A DNA stretch of 27,485 nt. Origin: Buchnera aphidicola (Lipaphis pseudobrassicae). Lineage in GTDB: Bacteria; Pseudomonadota; Gammaproteobacteria; Enterobacterales; Enterobacteriaceae. The translations under genes were made by a program, and so were the position numbers. Under the pieces are notes generated by a model. The model ran no database searches. It saw nothing but the letters and a program-made list of their open reading frames with translations, and was not told where the DNA came from. The stretch lies in contig NZ_CP034870.1 of NCBI RefSeq assembly GCF_005081185.1, positions 245,275-272,759 of the forward strand, in the 5' to 3' direction. Numbering within the stretch: position 1 is the stretch's first letter; every line of letters begins with the position of its first letter. Positions 1-8,372 of this stretch are shown here, one piece after another.

Positions 1-1631
1 GCGCCTCCATAATATTCTCCTCTCTTGGGATTATCAATCATTATTATTAATGAAAATTTTGGATTACTAGCCGGAGCTATTCCTGCTGTATAGGCAATAT
101 ATTTATTAATATAAGATCCATGAATACCAACTTTTTTTACAGTTCCTGTTTTAATAGCAACACGATATCCTTGAATAGCTGCTTTGGTTCCTCCACCTCC
201 TTTTTTAGCAACGCTTTCCATCATTTTAATTACATTTTGTACATATTTTTTAGGGAAAACTCTTGTTCCTTTTACTGGTGTATTAATTTTTATAATTGAA
301 AGTGGACGATAAATTCCATAACTTCCAATGGTTGCATATAATCGTGCCAGTTGAAGAGGGGTTACCATAAAACCATATCCAAATGAAAATGTAGCTTTTT
401 CTAAGTCAGACCAATTGGTTTTTTTTGGAAAAAAACCTTTTTTTTCTCCGATTAGTCCTAATTGAGTTGGTTGACCCAATCCAAATTTTAAATAACTTTC
501 AATTAATTTTGTCGTTGGTATAGATAATGCAACTTTTGATATTCCAACATTGCTTGATTTTTGTAATATTCCTGTTATAGAAAGTTTTTCATGATACGAT
601 ACATCTTTGATTTTGTGTTTTTTTATTAAGTATGGTTTGGTATTTATAATTGAGTTTTCTTTGATTACTCCTAGTTTTAAACCCTCCATTATTACTATTG
701 GTTTTATTGTAGATCCAGGTTCAAACATATCTGTAATAGCTTTATTACGAATATTTTTTTTAATAGCATTTGTTATATTGTTTGGATTGTATGCAGGGCT
801 ATTAGCCATAGCTAAAATTTCACCAGTTTTAATATCAATTAAAACAGCAGTTCCTGAATCGGCATCGTTTTTCTTTACCGCTTCATATAATTTGTAATAT
901 ACTATTGTTTGAAGTTTTTGATCTATACTTAAAGTTAAATTATTAGAGGCAAATTTATCTATTAAAGGGATTTTTTCAATAACTTGTCCTTTTTTATCTT
1001 TTCTTATTTTGATTTTTCCTGGTTTTCCCATTAATAACTTATTAAAGCTTTTTTCTATTCCTTCGATTCCTTGTCCATCTATATTAGTTATTCCTATTAG
1101 TTGAGCAGCAATTTTTCCAGAAGTATAGTATCTTTTTGATTCTTTTAGCAAAAATATTCCAGATAATTTTAGTTTTTTAATATATTCCCCTATTTCAGGA
1201 GTAATTTGTCGAGCTAAATAAATAAATTTTGATTTTTTATGCTTGTTAATATCAAAAATTATTTTTTTTAGTGGAATAGAAATAGCTTCTGATAAAGCTT
1301 TCCATTTTAAATCATGACTGATATTTTTTTGATTAATTACCACTGTAGGATCTGCACATACAGCGTTCATTAATACAGTGACTGCTAACGGATATCCTAA
1401 TCGATCATTAATAATTCCTCTTGTGCTAAGTAGTGATTGTATTCTTAGAGTTCTTCTATCTCCTTCATTAATCAGCTCATTTGTATTAATAATTTGCAAG
1501 AAAAAAACACGAAATATTAAAATAACTAGAGATAAAAAAATAAAACTATATAATGTAAAAAAACGATAATTCATATGAAATTTTTTTTTTAACTTTTTTG
1601 TTCTTGAAATATTATTTTTTTTTTTATACAT
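1..1631 (-). CDS. ftsI: FtsI (PBP3), septal peptidoglycan transpeptidase, 3' end outside window
   Basis: Penicillin-binding protein 3, the division-specific transpeptidase that cross-links septal peptidoglycan as part of the divisome (with FtsW and FtsQLB). I read 543 codons on the minus strand from ATG at 1631 to the window edge; about 45 C-terminal residues are missing. A short basic N-terminus and one membrane segment (about residues 24-45) precede the periplasmic part. All three penicillin-binding motifs are visible: STIK with catalytic Ser307 and Lys310, SSN at 359-361, and KTG starting at Lys494. With this start they fall on the E. coli residue numbers, which supports ATG 1631 over an in-frame ATG at codon 20 (1574). 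The visible part ends in the conserved YYGGA stretch. It lies 139 bp downstream of the ftsL reading-frame stop in the usual dcw order. The first 20 codons carry A11 and A10 tracts that are in frame. Confidence 0.95.
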   Translation of the reverse strand, partial: MYKKKNNISRTKKLKKKFHMNYRFFTLYSFIFLSLVILIFRVFFLQIINTNELINEGDRRTLRIQSLLSTRGIINDRLGYPLAVTVLMNAVCADPTVVINQKNISHDLKWKALSEAISIPLKKIIFDINKHKKSKFIYLARQITPEIGEYIKKLKLSGIFLLKESKRYYTSGKIAAQLIGITNIDGQGIEGIEKSFNKLLMGKPGKIKIRKDKKGQVIEKIPLIDKFASNNLTLSIDQKLQTIVYYKLYEAVKKNDADSGTAVLIDIKTGEILAMANSPAYNPNNITNAIKKNIRNKAITDMFEPGSTIKPIVIMEGLKLGVIKENSIINTKPYLIKKHKIKDVSYHEKLSITGILQKSSNVGISKVALSIPTTKLIESYLKFGLGQPTQLGLIGEKKGFFPKKTNWSDLEKATFSFGYGFMVTPLQLARLYATIGSYGIYRPLSIIKINTPVKGTRVFPKKYVQNVIKMMESVAKKGGGGTKAAIQGYRVAIKTGTVKKVGIHGSYINKYIAYTAGIAPASNPKFSLIIMIDNPKRGEYYGG

Positions 1632-1720
1632 AATTTTTTTTGTACATTTATTAGGTAATATCTATATATTTATATTGTTAACTAAGTTTTTTTCAAGGTA
1701 TCAAATTTAATTGATGGAAA

Positions 1721-1786
1721 TTATTTTTTTGAAGTGTAATTTGGGATAGATAAAGCATTTTTTTCAATTATTAAATTTCTCCATTC
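1721..1786 (-). other. ftsL: Out-of-frame continuation of ftsL
   Basis: Downstream of the A10 tract, in a different frame from the 67-codon ORF, 21 codons read [12 protein letters not shown] then SIPNYTSKK and a TAA at 1723-1721. E. coli FtsL, as I recall it, has EWRNLILEENAL here. One extra A in the tract (A11) joins the two frames; 16 residues then separate TRLL from EWRNL, as in E. coli. The joined product would be about 84 residues, still lacking the last third of E. coli FtsL. Confidence 0.8.
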
Positions 1787-1974
1787 ATTTTTTTTTTGTT
1801 TTTTTTTAAAATAAGATTTTCTTCTTTTGTAATTAATAGACGAGTTTTATAAACCGTAATTACAACAAAACTTGCTGATATTATAATTGCTATAAATAAA
1901 ATTAAATGTATTTTCCAATTTAAAATAAAATCACTTTTAATAATTTCAAATAAATCATAACGTTTAGTATTCAT
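1771..1974 (-). CDS. ftsL: FtsL, divisome protein, apparently truncated by a frameshift
   Basis: Small bitopic division protein that forms the FtsQLB complex and activates FtsWI. The open frame is 67 codons, against about 121 in E. coli. It shows a short cytoplasmic N-terminus, one membrane segment (about residues 22-41, [19 protein letters not shown]), then KTRLL followed by the start of the periplasmic coiled coil. The frame then runs through A9-C-A10 and ends after MNGEI. The shift is probably not a true end: in the next frame the sequence continues [12 protein letters not shown], the FtsL signature segment (see 1721-1786). Its ATG overlaps the end of rsmH by 11 bases, so translation is probably coupled. 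Identity rests on position between rsmH and ftsI plus the TRLL and EWRNL landmarks, recalled from E. coli FtsL. Confidence 0.88.
   Translation of the reverse strand: MNTKRYDLFEIIKSDFILNWKIHLILFIAIIISASFVVITVYKTRLLITKEENLILKKNKKKMNGEI
1788..1807 (-). repeat. A9-C-A10 homopolymer tracts in ftsL
   Basis: Read on the minus strand this is nine A, one C, ten A, directly before TGAATGG. The A10 run (1788-1797) is where the ftsL frame is lost. Runs of this length are known sites of RNA-polymerase slippage in AT-rich endosymbionts. Confidence 0.9.
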
Positions 1975-2911
1975 TTTTATTTTTTTCTGCAGTACGTAGT
2001 ATTGAGCTTCTTGATCTAGGATTATTTTTTACTTCATATTTTGTTGGAAAAATGCGATTAATAATCTTTAATTGAGGTTTTTTTAATTTATTTAATTGTT
2101 CTTCTGTTATTGGAACACCATGTGGAACAATTGCTTTTTTACTATGTTTTACCATAAATTGTTTTACTATTCTGTCTTCTAAAGAGTGAAAACTAATAAT
2201 TGATATACGTCCTCCTGATTTTAATATTTTTAATGTGCTGTCCAAAGATTGTTTAAGCTCTTCTAATTCTTTATTGATATGAATTCTAATTGCTTGAAAA
2301 CTTCTTTTTGCCGGATGTTTAAATCTGTTTTTCATGGGTATTGATTTTTTAATAATCTCAGATAATTCTCTAGTACTAGTTATTTTTTTTATTTTATTTC
2401 GATAATTAATAGAGCGAGCTATTTTTTGTGAAAAAATTTCTTCTCCAAAATTTTTTAAAACTCGAGCTATTGTTTTAACATCACTTTTAAATAACCAATC
2501 TGATGCAGAAATTCCATAATTAGGATTCATTCGCATATCCAAAGGACCGTCATTTTTAAATGAAAAACCTCTTTTATTATCGTCAATTTGTAATGAAGAA
2601 ACCCCTAAGTCAAATATAATTCCATTGACTTTTCCTATTATTTTTTTACATTTTGCATAATGTAATAAATTTGAAAAGGTTTCATGAATTATACAAAAAC
2701 GTGCATCTTTAATTTTTTTTCCTATGGAAACAGAGTTAGGATCTTTATCAAGTGCATATAATTTTCCATTTTTTCCTAAATTTTTTAGAATTTCGTTTGA
2801 ATGTCCTCCCATACCAAATGTACTATCAATATAAATACCATTTTTATTTATTTGTAAAGATTGAATTGATTCTTCCATCATTACTGGAATGTGTTTGATT
2901 TTATTATTCAT
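1964..2911 (-). CDS. rsmH: RsmH, 16S rRNA m4C1402 N4-methyltransferase (formerly MraW)
   Basis: SAM-dependent methyltransferase that modifies C1402 of 16S rRNA in the decoding centre. The 315 residues match the family length (E. coli 313). The N-terminal HIPVMMEE stretch and the SAM-binding loop [10 protein letters not shown] (about residues 29-38) are visible, with [10 protein letters not shown] and RGFSF further on, and the C-terminal [12 protein letters not shown] box. In E. coli this gene follows mraZ. Here mraZ is absent and ilvH lies upstream, with a hairpin only 30 bases before the start codon. No Shine-Dalgarno-like sequence precedes the ATG. The 3' end overlaps ftsL. Confidence 0.96.
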   Translation of the reverse strand: MNNKIKHIPVMMEESIQSLQINKNGIYIDSTFGMGGHSNEILKNLGKNGKLYALDKDPNSVSIGKKIKDARFCIIHETFSNLLHYAKCKKIIGKVNGIIFDLGVSSLQIDDNKRGFSFKNDGPLDMRMNPNYGISASDWLFKSDVKTIARVLKNFGEEIFSQKIARSINYRNKIKKITSTRELSEIIKKSIPMKNRFKHPAKRSFQAIRIHINKELEELKQSLDSTLKILKSGGRISIISFHSLEDRIVKQFMVKHSKKAIVPHGVPITEEQLNKLKKPQLKIINRIFPTKYEVKNNPRSRSSILRTAEKNKNEY

Positions 2912-2941
2912 TTTTGGTGCTTATGAATATTTATTTTTGAT

Positions 2942-2976
2942 AAAACACGGTCATATTAATAATACGACCATGTTTT
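2942..2976 (-). terminator. Hairpin between ilvH and rsmH, possible terminator or attenuator
   Basis: Arms 2942-2952 and 2966-2976 pair over 11 bp. On the minus-strand RNA the only imperfection is a U-G wobble. The loop can extend the stem by about five more pairs. On the minus strand it is preceded by an A-rich run and followed by only four U, so it would be a weak intrinsic terminator for ilvIH. It could instead be a read-through or regulatory element, because rsmH begins only 30 bases downstream. Confidence 0.5.
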
Positions 2977-3110
2977 AAAAAAATTTGTAGTATGTTTAAG
3001 ATAAAAATAACAATTTTTAATAAAAATAAATATTTTTTAGTATTTATAAGTAAGTAATTAATTTTATTTATGAATCAAAAAAATAGTTATTTTTTATTAA
3101 ATATAATAAA

Positions 3111-3587
3111 TTATCCACGTGAAATACCAATAATACCAGAACGAGTTACTTCAATAATTTCTGATATATTTCGTATAATTTTCAAAAAAGAATCTAATTT
3201 TTTTGTGGTACCTGACAATTGAAGTATATATGTTGTAGATGTGATATCTACAATTTGTCCTCTGAATACTTCAGTGGTATGTTTGATATCATCTTTTTTA
3301 GAATTATTTGTTCGTACTTTTAACAACATAATTTCACGTTCTATATGAGAGGATTGTCCAATTTGTATTACTCTTAATACGTCTATTAATTTATGAAGTT
3401 GTTTTTCAATTTGCTCTATATTTTTTTCATCTCCAATTGTTTGTATAGTCATTTGTGATAAAGAAGGATCTGGAGTTGGTGCTACCGTTATAGTTTCTAT
3501 ATTATATCCTCTTTGCGAAAATAGTCCAATAACTCGTGATAGTGCACCTGATTCATTTTCTATTAAAATAGATAAAATTCTTCGCAT
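3111..3587 (-). CDS. ilvH: IlvH, acetohydroxyacid synthase III regulatory subunit
   Basis: Small ACT-domain subunit that activates the IlvI catalytic subunit and confers valine feedback inhibition, for valine, leucine and isoleucine synthesis. The 158 residues compare with 163 in E. coli; only a few C-terminal residues are missing. The N-terminal ACT domain (about 1-76) is highly conserved. It includes Asn11, Gly14, Ser17 and Asn29, at or near positions where valine-resistant mutants are known in E. coli. The C-terminal domain follows ([13 protein letters not shown]). It starts 6 bases after the ilvI stop. The nearest ribosome-site-like GAGGA (3601-3605) lies within the end of ilvI, about 13 bases before the ATG. 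Co-transcription with ilvI is near certain. Confidence 0.97.
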   Translation of the reverse strand: MRRILSILIENESGALSRVIGLFSQRGYNIETITVAPTPDPSLSQMTIQTIGDEKNIEQIEKQLHKLIDVLRVIQIGQSSHIEREIMLLKVRTNNSKKDDIKHTTEVFRGQIVDITSTTYILQLSGTTKKLDSFLKIIRNISEIIEVTRSGIIGISRG

Positions 3588-3593
3588 ATTTTT

Positions 3594-5306
3594 TTATTTA
3601 TCCTCTTTTTTCCTTAGCCACATTTCATTCATGCCACCACCTTGAATTTGCATAGGATAAACATGCTCAGAAGTATCTACTTGGATATCGACAAAAACTA
3701 AATTTCCATGAGATAATTCATCTAATGCTAGTATTAATTTGTTTTCAAGTTCTCTAAATTGAGTAATTTGAATACCAACATGTCCGTAAGATTCTGCTAG
3801 TTTTACGAAATCTGGAAGTGAATCCATATAAGAATGGGAATGTCGTCCAGAATAAATCATATCTTGCCATTGTTTAACCATACCTAGAGAAGAATTATTA
3901 AGATTTAATATTAATATAGCTAAATTATATTGTCTTGCAGTAGATAGTTCTTGAATATTCATTTGTATACTACCATCTCCAGTTATACAAATGACAGTTT
4001 CTTTGGGTAGTGCTAATTTTACACCTAAAGCTGCTGGAAATCCAAATCCCATTGTACCTAATCCACCTGAATTGATCCAACGTCTTGGTTTGTCAAAATG
4101 ATAATATAATGCAGTAAACATTTGATGTTGTCCAACATCTGAAGTTATGTAAGCATTTCCTTTTGTTAACTTAAAAATAGTTTGAATGACTGTTTGAGGT
4201 TTAATCTTATTATTGTTTTGATAATATTTTAAACTATTGACTTTTTTCCATTTTTTAATAACATCCCACCAATCTTTTAAATCTAGAAGATTTTTTTCTT
4301 CTTTGAGTAATTGAAGCATTTTTTGTAAAACATATTTTGCATCTCCTACAATAGGTATATTGGCTGAAACAGTTTTAGAAATAGAGGTAGGATCAATATC
4401 AACATGTAGAATAATAGCATTTGGACAATATTTATTTAGATTATTTGTTGTTCTATCATCAAATCGAACACCGATCGCAAAAATTACATCTGCATGATGC
4501 ATACTCATATTTGCTTCATAAGTACCATGCATTCCTAACATAGAAATACTTTGAGGATGATTGCCTGGAAAAGCACCTAATCCCATTAAAGAAGTTGTAA
4601 CAGGACAATTTATTTTTGTTGCAAATAAAAATAACTCTTTATTACTTTGAGAGCTAATTACTCCACCACCAGCATAAATTACAGGCTTTTTAGCTTTTAA
4701 TAGTGTATGAAGAGCTTTTTTAATTTGTCTTTTATGTCCCTTTGTTATTGGGTTGTATGAACGTATAGAAACATTTTCTGGCCATTTATATTTATTTTCT
4801 TTCTTTAATATATCTTTTGGCACATCGATTACCACAGGTCCTGGACGTCCACTTCCTGCTAGCCAAAAAGCTTTTTTAAAAACTATTGGTATATCTTCTG
4901 TTTTTTTTACTAGAAAACTATGTTTAACTATTGGACGGGAAATACCAATCATGTCACATTCTTGAAAAGCATCGTAACCAATTAATGAAGAAGGAACTTG
5001 ACCCGATATTACAACCATAGGAATGGAATCCATGTATGCAGTAGCGATTCCAGTAATAGCATTAGTTGCGCCTGGTCCAGAAGTAACTAATACTACACCG
5101 GTTTTACCAGTAGAACGAGCATATCCATCGGCCATATGAGTTGCTGCTTGCTCGTGTCTTACCAAAATATGTTCAATTCCACCACCAATAGTTTTTAGAG
5201 CATCATAAATATCTAGTACGGCGCCACCAGGATAACCAAAGATATGTTGTACTCCTTGATTAATTAATGATCTAACGACCATTTCGGCTCCTGATAATAT
5301 TTCCAT
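3594..5306 (-). CDS. ilvI: IlvI, acetohydroxyacid synthase III catalytic subunit
   Basis: Thiamine-diphosphate and FAD-dependent enzyme that condenses pyruvate with pyruvate or 2-oxobutyrate, the first common step to valine, leucine and isoleucine. The 570 residues compare with about 574 in E. coli. The N-terminal pyrimidine-binding domain carries [15 protein letters not shown] and the catalytic Glu52 in [15 protein letters not shown]. The middle domain follows, then the C-terminal pyrophosphate domain with GDGS at 443-446 and the NN end of the ThDP motif (NLNNSSLG). It lies just upstream of ilvH. A strong GGAGGAGA ribosome site (5309-5316) precedes the ATG, unusual for this window. These are precursors of essential amino acids supplied to the aphid host, an inference from known Buchnera biology. 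Confidence 0.98.
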   Translation of the reverse strand: MEILSGAEMVVRSLINQGVQHIFGYPGGAVLDIYDALKTIGGGIEHILVRHEQAATHMADGYARSTGKTGVVLVTSGPGATNAITGIATAYMDSIPMVVISGQVPSSLIGYDAFQECDMIGISRPIVKHSFLVKKTEDIPIVFKKAFWLAGSGRPGPVVIDVPKDILKKENKYKWPENVSIRSYNPITKGHKRQIKKALHTLLKAKKPVIYAGGGVISSQSNKELFLFATKINCPVTTSLMGLGAFPGNHPQSISMLGMHGTYEANMSMHHADVIFAIGVRFDDRTTNNLNKYCPNAIILHVDIDPTSISKTVSANIPIVGDAKYVLQKMLQLLKEEKNLLDLKDWWDVIKKWKKVNSLKYYQNNNKIKPQTVIQTIFKLTKGNAYITSDVGQHQMFTALYYHFDKPRRWINSGGLGTMGFGFPAALGVKLALPKETVICITGDGSIQMNIQELSTARQYNLAILILNLNNSSLGMVKQWQDMIYSGRHSHSYMDSLPDFVKLAESYGHVGIQITQFRELENKLILALDELSHGNLVFVDIQVDTSEHVYPMQIQGGGMNEMWLRKKEDK

Positions 5307-5308
5307 TG

Positions 5309-5334
5309 TCTCCTCCAGGATACTAATTTAGTAT
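5309..5334 (-). promoter_or_regulatory. Strong ribosome-binding site with adjacent inverted repeat before ilvI
   Basis: On the minus strand GGAGGAGA (5309-5316) sits 2 bases before the ilvI ATG. Immediately upstream, 5320-5334 is an inverted repeat with perfect 7-base arms (ATACTAA and TTAGTAT) around one central base. It is the closest match to the anti-Shine-Dalgarno in the window. The repeat may fold beside the ribosome site or act as a DNA operator; neither is shown. Confidence 0.55.
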
Positions 5335-5503
5335 TAGGTTTAGTTTCCTATTTCGCTATCTATCAGTTTATCCTGTAGTTTATCTAGATAAAATTAGCGC
5401 TATTTAATGTAGAGATTTTAAAAATAATTTTAATATCTTTAAAAATATTAGTTTTATTTGAATTAATATTATTTGTTTTTTAAGTAAATAATAAACAGTA
5501 TTT

Positions 5504-5532
5504 ATTATTACAAATATATCGGATATTATCAA
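5504..5532 (-). promoter_or_regulatory. Candidate sigma-70 promoter for ilvIH
   Basis: Minus strand: TTGATA (5532-5527), 17 bases, AATAAT (5509-5504), each five of six to consensus. It would give a leader of about 190 bases before ilvI. The AT-rich background makes chance matches common, so this is only a candidate. The remainder of 5307-5576 holds nothing else I recognise; leuO, the E. coli neighbour, is absent. Confidence 0.35.
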
Positions 5533-5576
5533 TTAGTAGATTCTATTAAATTTATATTCATTGAATTTTCATTTGT

Positions 5577-6629
5577 TTAAAAATTGTTTTCTTTAATTAG
5601 AAATTTTTTAAATTTAGGAGACATCCATGTTAAAAAAATATTTTTTTTCTTCGTTATAAGACAAACAGACAGTTTTTCTTTTAATATTAATTTTTTAGCT
5701 TTTTTAAAGCCCATTATAAGTAATCCTGTATCCCAACTATCCGCTTCTAAAGCAGTATGAGCAATAACACTGACTGATACCAAGTTATGTGTTATAGGTT
5801 TTCCAGTATCAGGATCAATTAAATGTGAAATACGTTTTCCTTGAAGATAATAATAGTTGCGATAGCTTCCTGCTGTACTGATTGAGTTATTTTTGAGATA
5901 AATTAGTAAATGTGCCGATTGGTATTGATCAATGGGTTTTTGAATTGCGATTATTTTAGGTTTTTCTTTATTGTTTTTTGTTTTAACTAATACTGTTCCT
6001 CCGACGGAAATAGTATAATTTTTTATTTTTTGTTTATTTAGAACGTATGATAAATGATCTACAGCAAAACCTTCTCCTAAAGTAGAAAGATTAATTTTTA
6101 TACTATCGATGTCTTTTTTTAAGTAGATAAAAAACTTTTTTTTTATAATTTTTAAGTGTTGAATTCCTGAAATAGCAATATTTTTTTTTATTTTAATAGC
6201 AGAAGGATATCTATTAGGTTTTGATGTGTTTCCAAATCCCCATATATTAATTAATGAACCAATTGTAATATCTAATTTTCCATTAGTTTTTTTATTTATT
6301 TCTATTGCTTTTGAAATGATATGATAAAAATTTTTGTTAATAATTTGCAGTTCATTTTTTTTTCGTTTATTAAATTGAGATACTATCGATTTTTTCTTCC
6401 AAGAAGAAAGCATTGTTTCATCTTTATTTAAACATGTTTGAATTAAATGTTTAATATATATTTTTTTTTTTAAATTAGGAATTTTAACTTGCCAATATGT
6501 TCCCATAGTTTTTCCTTGTAATACTGTAATATTTTTTTTTTCTTTAGTTTTTATTAAAGATTTATTATAAAAAATAATTAAGAAAATAATAGAACACAAA
6601 AAAATATTAAAAATGATTTTAAAAGACAT
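5577..6629 (-). CDS. apbE: ApbE, FAD:protein FMN transferase
   Basis: Transfers FMN from FAD to a threonine of client flavoproteins such as the RnfG/RsxG subunit of the Rnf electron-transport complex, on the periplasmic side. The 350 residues match E. coli (351). Visible landmarks: GKTMGTYWQVK (39-49), LDITIGSLINIWGFG (119-133), STLGEGFAVDHL (182-193), SVGG (208-211), STAGSYRNYY (251-260), IDPDTGKPI (271-279) and ALEADSWDTG (293-302). The N-terminus is hydrophobic (about residues 5-21). Its only cysteine there (Cys12, after Phe-Leu) does not form a proper lipobox, so the protein looks membrane-anchored by an uncleaved helix rather than a lipoprotein. An A11 tract (6461-6471) lies in frame near codons 53-57. 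In E. coli apbE is far from ilvIH, so its placement here is a rearrangement. Confidence 0.93.
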   Translation of the reverse strand: MSFKIIFNIFLCSIIFLIIFYNKSLIKTKEKKNITVLQGKTMGTYWQVKIPNLKKKIYIKHLIQTCLNKDETMLSSWKKKSIVSQFNKRKKNELQIINKNFYHIISKAIEINKKTNGKLDITIGSLINIWGFGNTSKPNRYPSAIKIKKNIAISGIQHLKIIKKKFFIYLKKDIDSIKINLSTLGEGFAVDHLSYVLNKQKIKNYTISVGGTVLVKTKNNKEKPKIIAIQKPIDQYQSAHLLIYLKNNSISTAGSYRNYYYLQGKRISHLIDPDTGKPITHNLVSVSVIAHTALEADSWDTGLLIMGFKKAKKLILKEKLSVCLITKKKNIFLTWMSPKFKKFLIKENNF

Positions 6630-6801
6630 AAATAGTTCTAATCCTTGTTTTATAAAACGTTTTCTTAGTAAAAAAATAAAATTATTTGTTTTTTAAAGTA
6701 TAATAATTATTATTTTTTTGATTTTTAAAAATAATTTTTTATAGTCAATTTTTTAAAAATATATATTAATACTAATATGTATAATTAGATATAACGATTC
6801 A

Positions 6802-6830
6802 TGGAGTTAAAGAGTGATGAAGTGTATAAT
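6802..6830 (+). promoter_or_regulatory. Candidate promoter for degP
   Basis: A perfect TATAAT (6825-6830) lies about 80 bases upstream of the degP start. A poor -35 match (TGGAGT, 6802-6807) stands 17 bases before it. I see no sigma-32 or sigma-E type signature. The rest of the 283-base divergent apbE/degP gap is AT-rich, with a 12-base palindrome at 6647-6658 near the apbE start. Confidence 0.3.
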
Positions 6831-6912
6831 AAAAAATGTTTTGTTTTTATAATAATTATCATAAAAAATAAATTTTATTTATAGATTAGATTGTAATAAC
6901 GAGAAAGAAACA

Positions 6913-8346
6913 ATGAAAAAAGTAAAGATGATAATATTAAACAAAGTAATATTACTTTTAACACTATCGCTAAGCTTTGGAATGTCTTCAGGAAATTTTA
7001 GTAAAAATACTAATTTTTCTCAGCAAATAGCTCCTAGTTTAGCACCAATGCTAGAAAAAGTCATGCCTTCAGTAATTAGTATTAACATAGAAGGAAGTAC
7101 TGTTGTACGTACTTCTCGTTTACCTCATCAATTTCAACCATTTTTTGGAGATAATTCTCCTTTTTGTCAAGGTAATTCACCATTTCGACATTCCCCTTTT
7201 TGTGGTGTTAGCCCAAATTCTGAAAATAATACAAATGAAAAGTTTCATGCGTTAGGTTCTGGAGTTATTATTGATGCAAACAAAGGATATGCAGTAACTA
7301 ATAATCATGTTGTAGAACATGCAAATAAAATTCAAGTACAGTTAAGTGATGGACGTCGGTATGAGGCTCAAATAATCGGAAAAGATGCTCGTTCTGATAT
7401 TGCTTTAATACAATTAAAAGATGCAAGTAATCTTAGTGCAATAAAAATTGCTGATTCTGATACTTTACGAGTTGGAGATTATACTGTTGCTATTGGTAAT
7501 CCTTATGGTCTTGGTGAAACTGTCACTTCAGGTATTATTTCTGCTTTGGGTCGTAGTGGATTAAATATTGAGCATTATGAAAATTTTATTCAAACTGATG
7601 CTGCAATTAATAGAGGAAATTCTGGTGGAGCATTAGTCAATTTAAATGGTGAGTTAATAGGAATTAATACTGCTATTTTAGCGCCAGATGGTGGAAATAT
7701 CGGAATAGGTTTTGCTATCCCTGGAAACATGGTAAAAAACTTAACTTCGCAAATGGTTCAATTTGGACAGGTAAGACGAGGAGAATTAGGAATAATAGGT
7801 ATGGAGTTAAATTCAGATTTAGCAAAAGTTATGAAGATAAATGCACAAAAAGGTGCTTTTGTAAGTCAAGTTTTACCTAATTCTTCTGCGTTTGAATCAG
7901 GTATTAAAGCTGGTGATATTATTATTTCTTTAAATAAAAAACCAATTTCTAGTTTTTCTGCATTACGTGCTGAGGTTAGTTCTTTACCAGTTACTACAAA
8001 AATGGAATTAGGAATATTTAGAGAAGGAAAAATTAAAAATATTATTGTAGAATTAAAGCATTCTTTAAAAAATAATATTAATTTAAATAACAATTATATA
8101 GGTATTGAAGGAGCAAATTTAAGTAATTATGTATTAAATGGAGAAAAGGGTGTAAAAGTAGAAAATGTAAAATTAAATACTGAAGCATCAAAAATTGGTT
8201 TTAAAAAAGATGATATTATCATTGCAGTAAATCAAAAATCCATAACAAATTTAGAAGAATTAAGAATAATTTTGAACACGAAACCAAAAATATTAGTGTT
8301 TAGTGTAAAAAGAGGAATCCATAATATATACTTAGTAAGCGAATAA
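6913..8346 (+). CDS. degP: DegP (HtrA), periplasmic serine protease/chaperone
   Basis: ATP-independent protease and chaperone for misfolded periplasmic and outer-membrane proteins. The 477 residues compare with 474 in E. coli. An N-terminal signal sequence (about 1-27) has a basic start and a hydrophobic core, but no clear AXA cleavage site. The trypsin-like domain has the triad His132 (TNNHVV), Asp162 (SDIALIQLK) and Ser237 (GNSGGALVN). The LA loop keeps two cysteines (Cys85, Cys97), as in the E. coli enzyme. Two PDZ domains follow (about 290-375 and 390-477). Conservation is very high through the protease and PDZ1, lower in PDZ2. The gene is monocistronic, divergent from apbE and closed by a hairpin shared with dapD. 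Confidence 0.98.
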   Translation: MKKVKMIILNKVILLLTLSLSFGMSSGNFSKNTNFSQQIAPSLAPMLEKVMPSVISINIEGSTVVRTSRLPHQFQPFFGDNSPFCQGNSPFRHSPFCGVSPNSENNTNEKFHALGSGVIIDANKGYAVTNNHVVEHANKIQVQLSDGRRYEAQIIGKDARSDIALIQLKDASNLSAIKIADSDTLRVGDYTVAIGNPYGLGETVTSGIISALGRSGLNIEHYENFIQTDAAINRGNSGGALVNLNGELIGINTAILAPDGGNIGIGFAIPGNMVKNLTSQMVQFGQVRRGELGIIGMELNSDLAKVMKINAQKGAFVSQVLPNSSAFESGIKAGDIIISLNKKPISSFSALRAEVSSLPVTTKMELGIFREGKIKNIIVELKHSLKNNINLNNNYIGIEGANLSNYVLNGEKGVKVENVKLNTEASKIGFKKDDIIIAVNQKSITNLEELRIILNTKPKILVFSVKRGIHNIYLVSE

Positions 8347-8363
8347 TTTAGTAAGTGAATAAT
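8332..8363 (+). repeat. Tandem 16-base duplication across the degP stop codon
   Basis: Units 8332-8347 and 8348-8363 (TTAGTAAGCGAATAAT and TTAGTAAGTGAATAAT) differ at one base. The first unit contains the last codons and the stop of degP; the second is untranslated. Confidence 0.85.
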
Positions 8364-8372
8364 TACTAATCA

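Noticed and set aside
607..897. Plus-strand 96-codon open frame
   Set aside because: It is antisense to the catalytic region of ftsI, whose motifs are intact, and shows no recognisable domain or ribosome site.
1378..1569. Plus-strand 63-codon frame near the ftsI start
   Set aside because: Antisense to the ftsI N-terminus; ends in Lys-rich readout of poly(T/A) runs.
6630..6912. Possible small RNA or tRNA in the apbE/degP gap
   Set aside because: No cloverleaf, CCA end or GC-rich stem could be found; only AT-rich spacer.
7866..8093. Minus-strand 75-codon open frame inside degP
   Set aside because: Shadow of the conserved PDZ region; no independent start signal or family resemblance.
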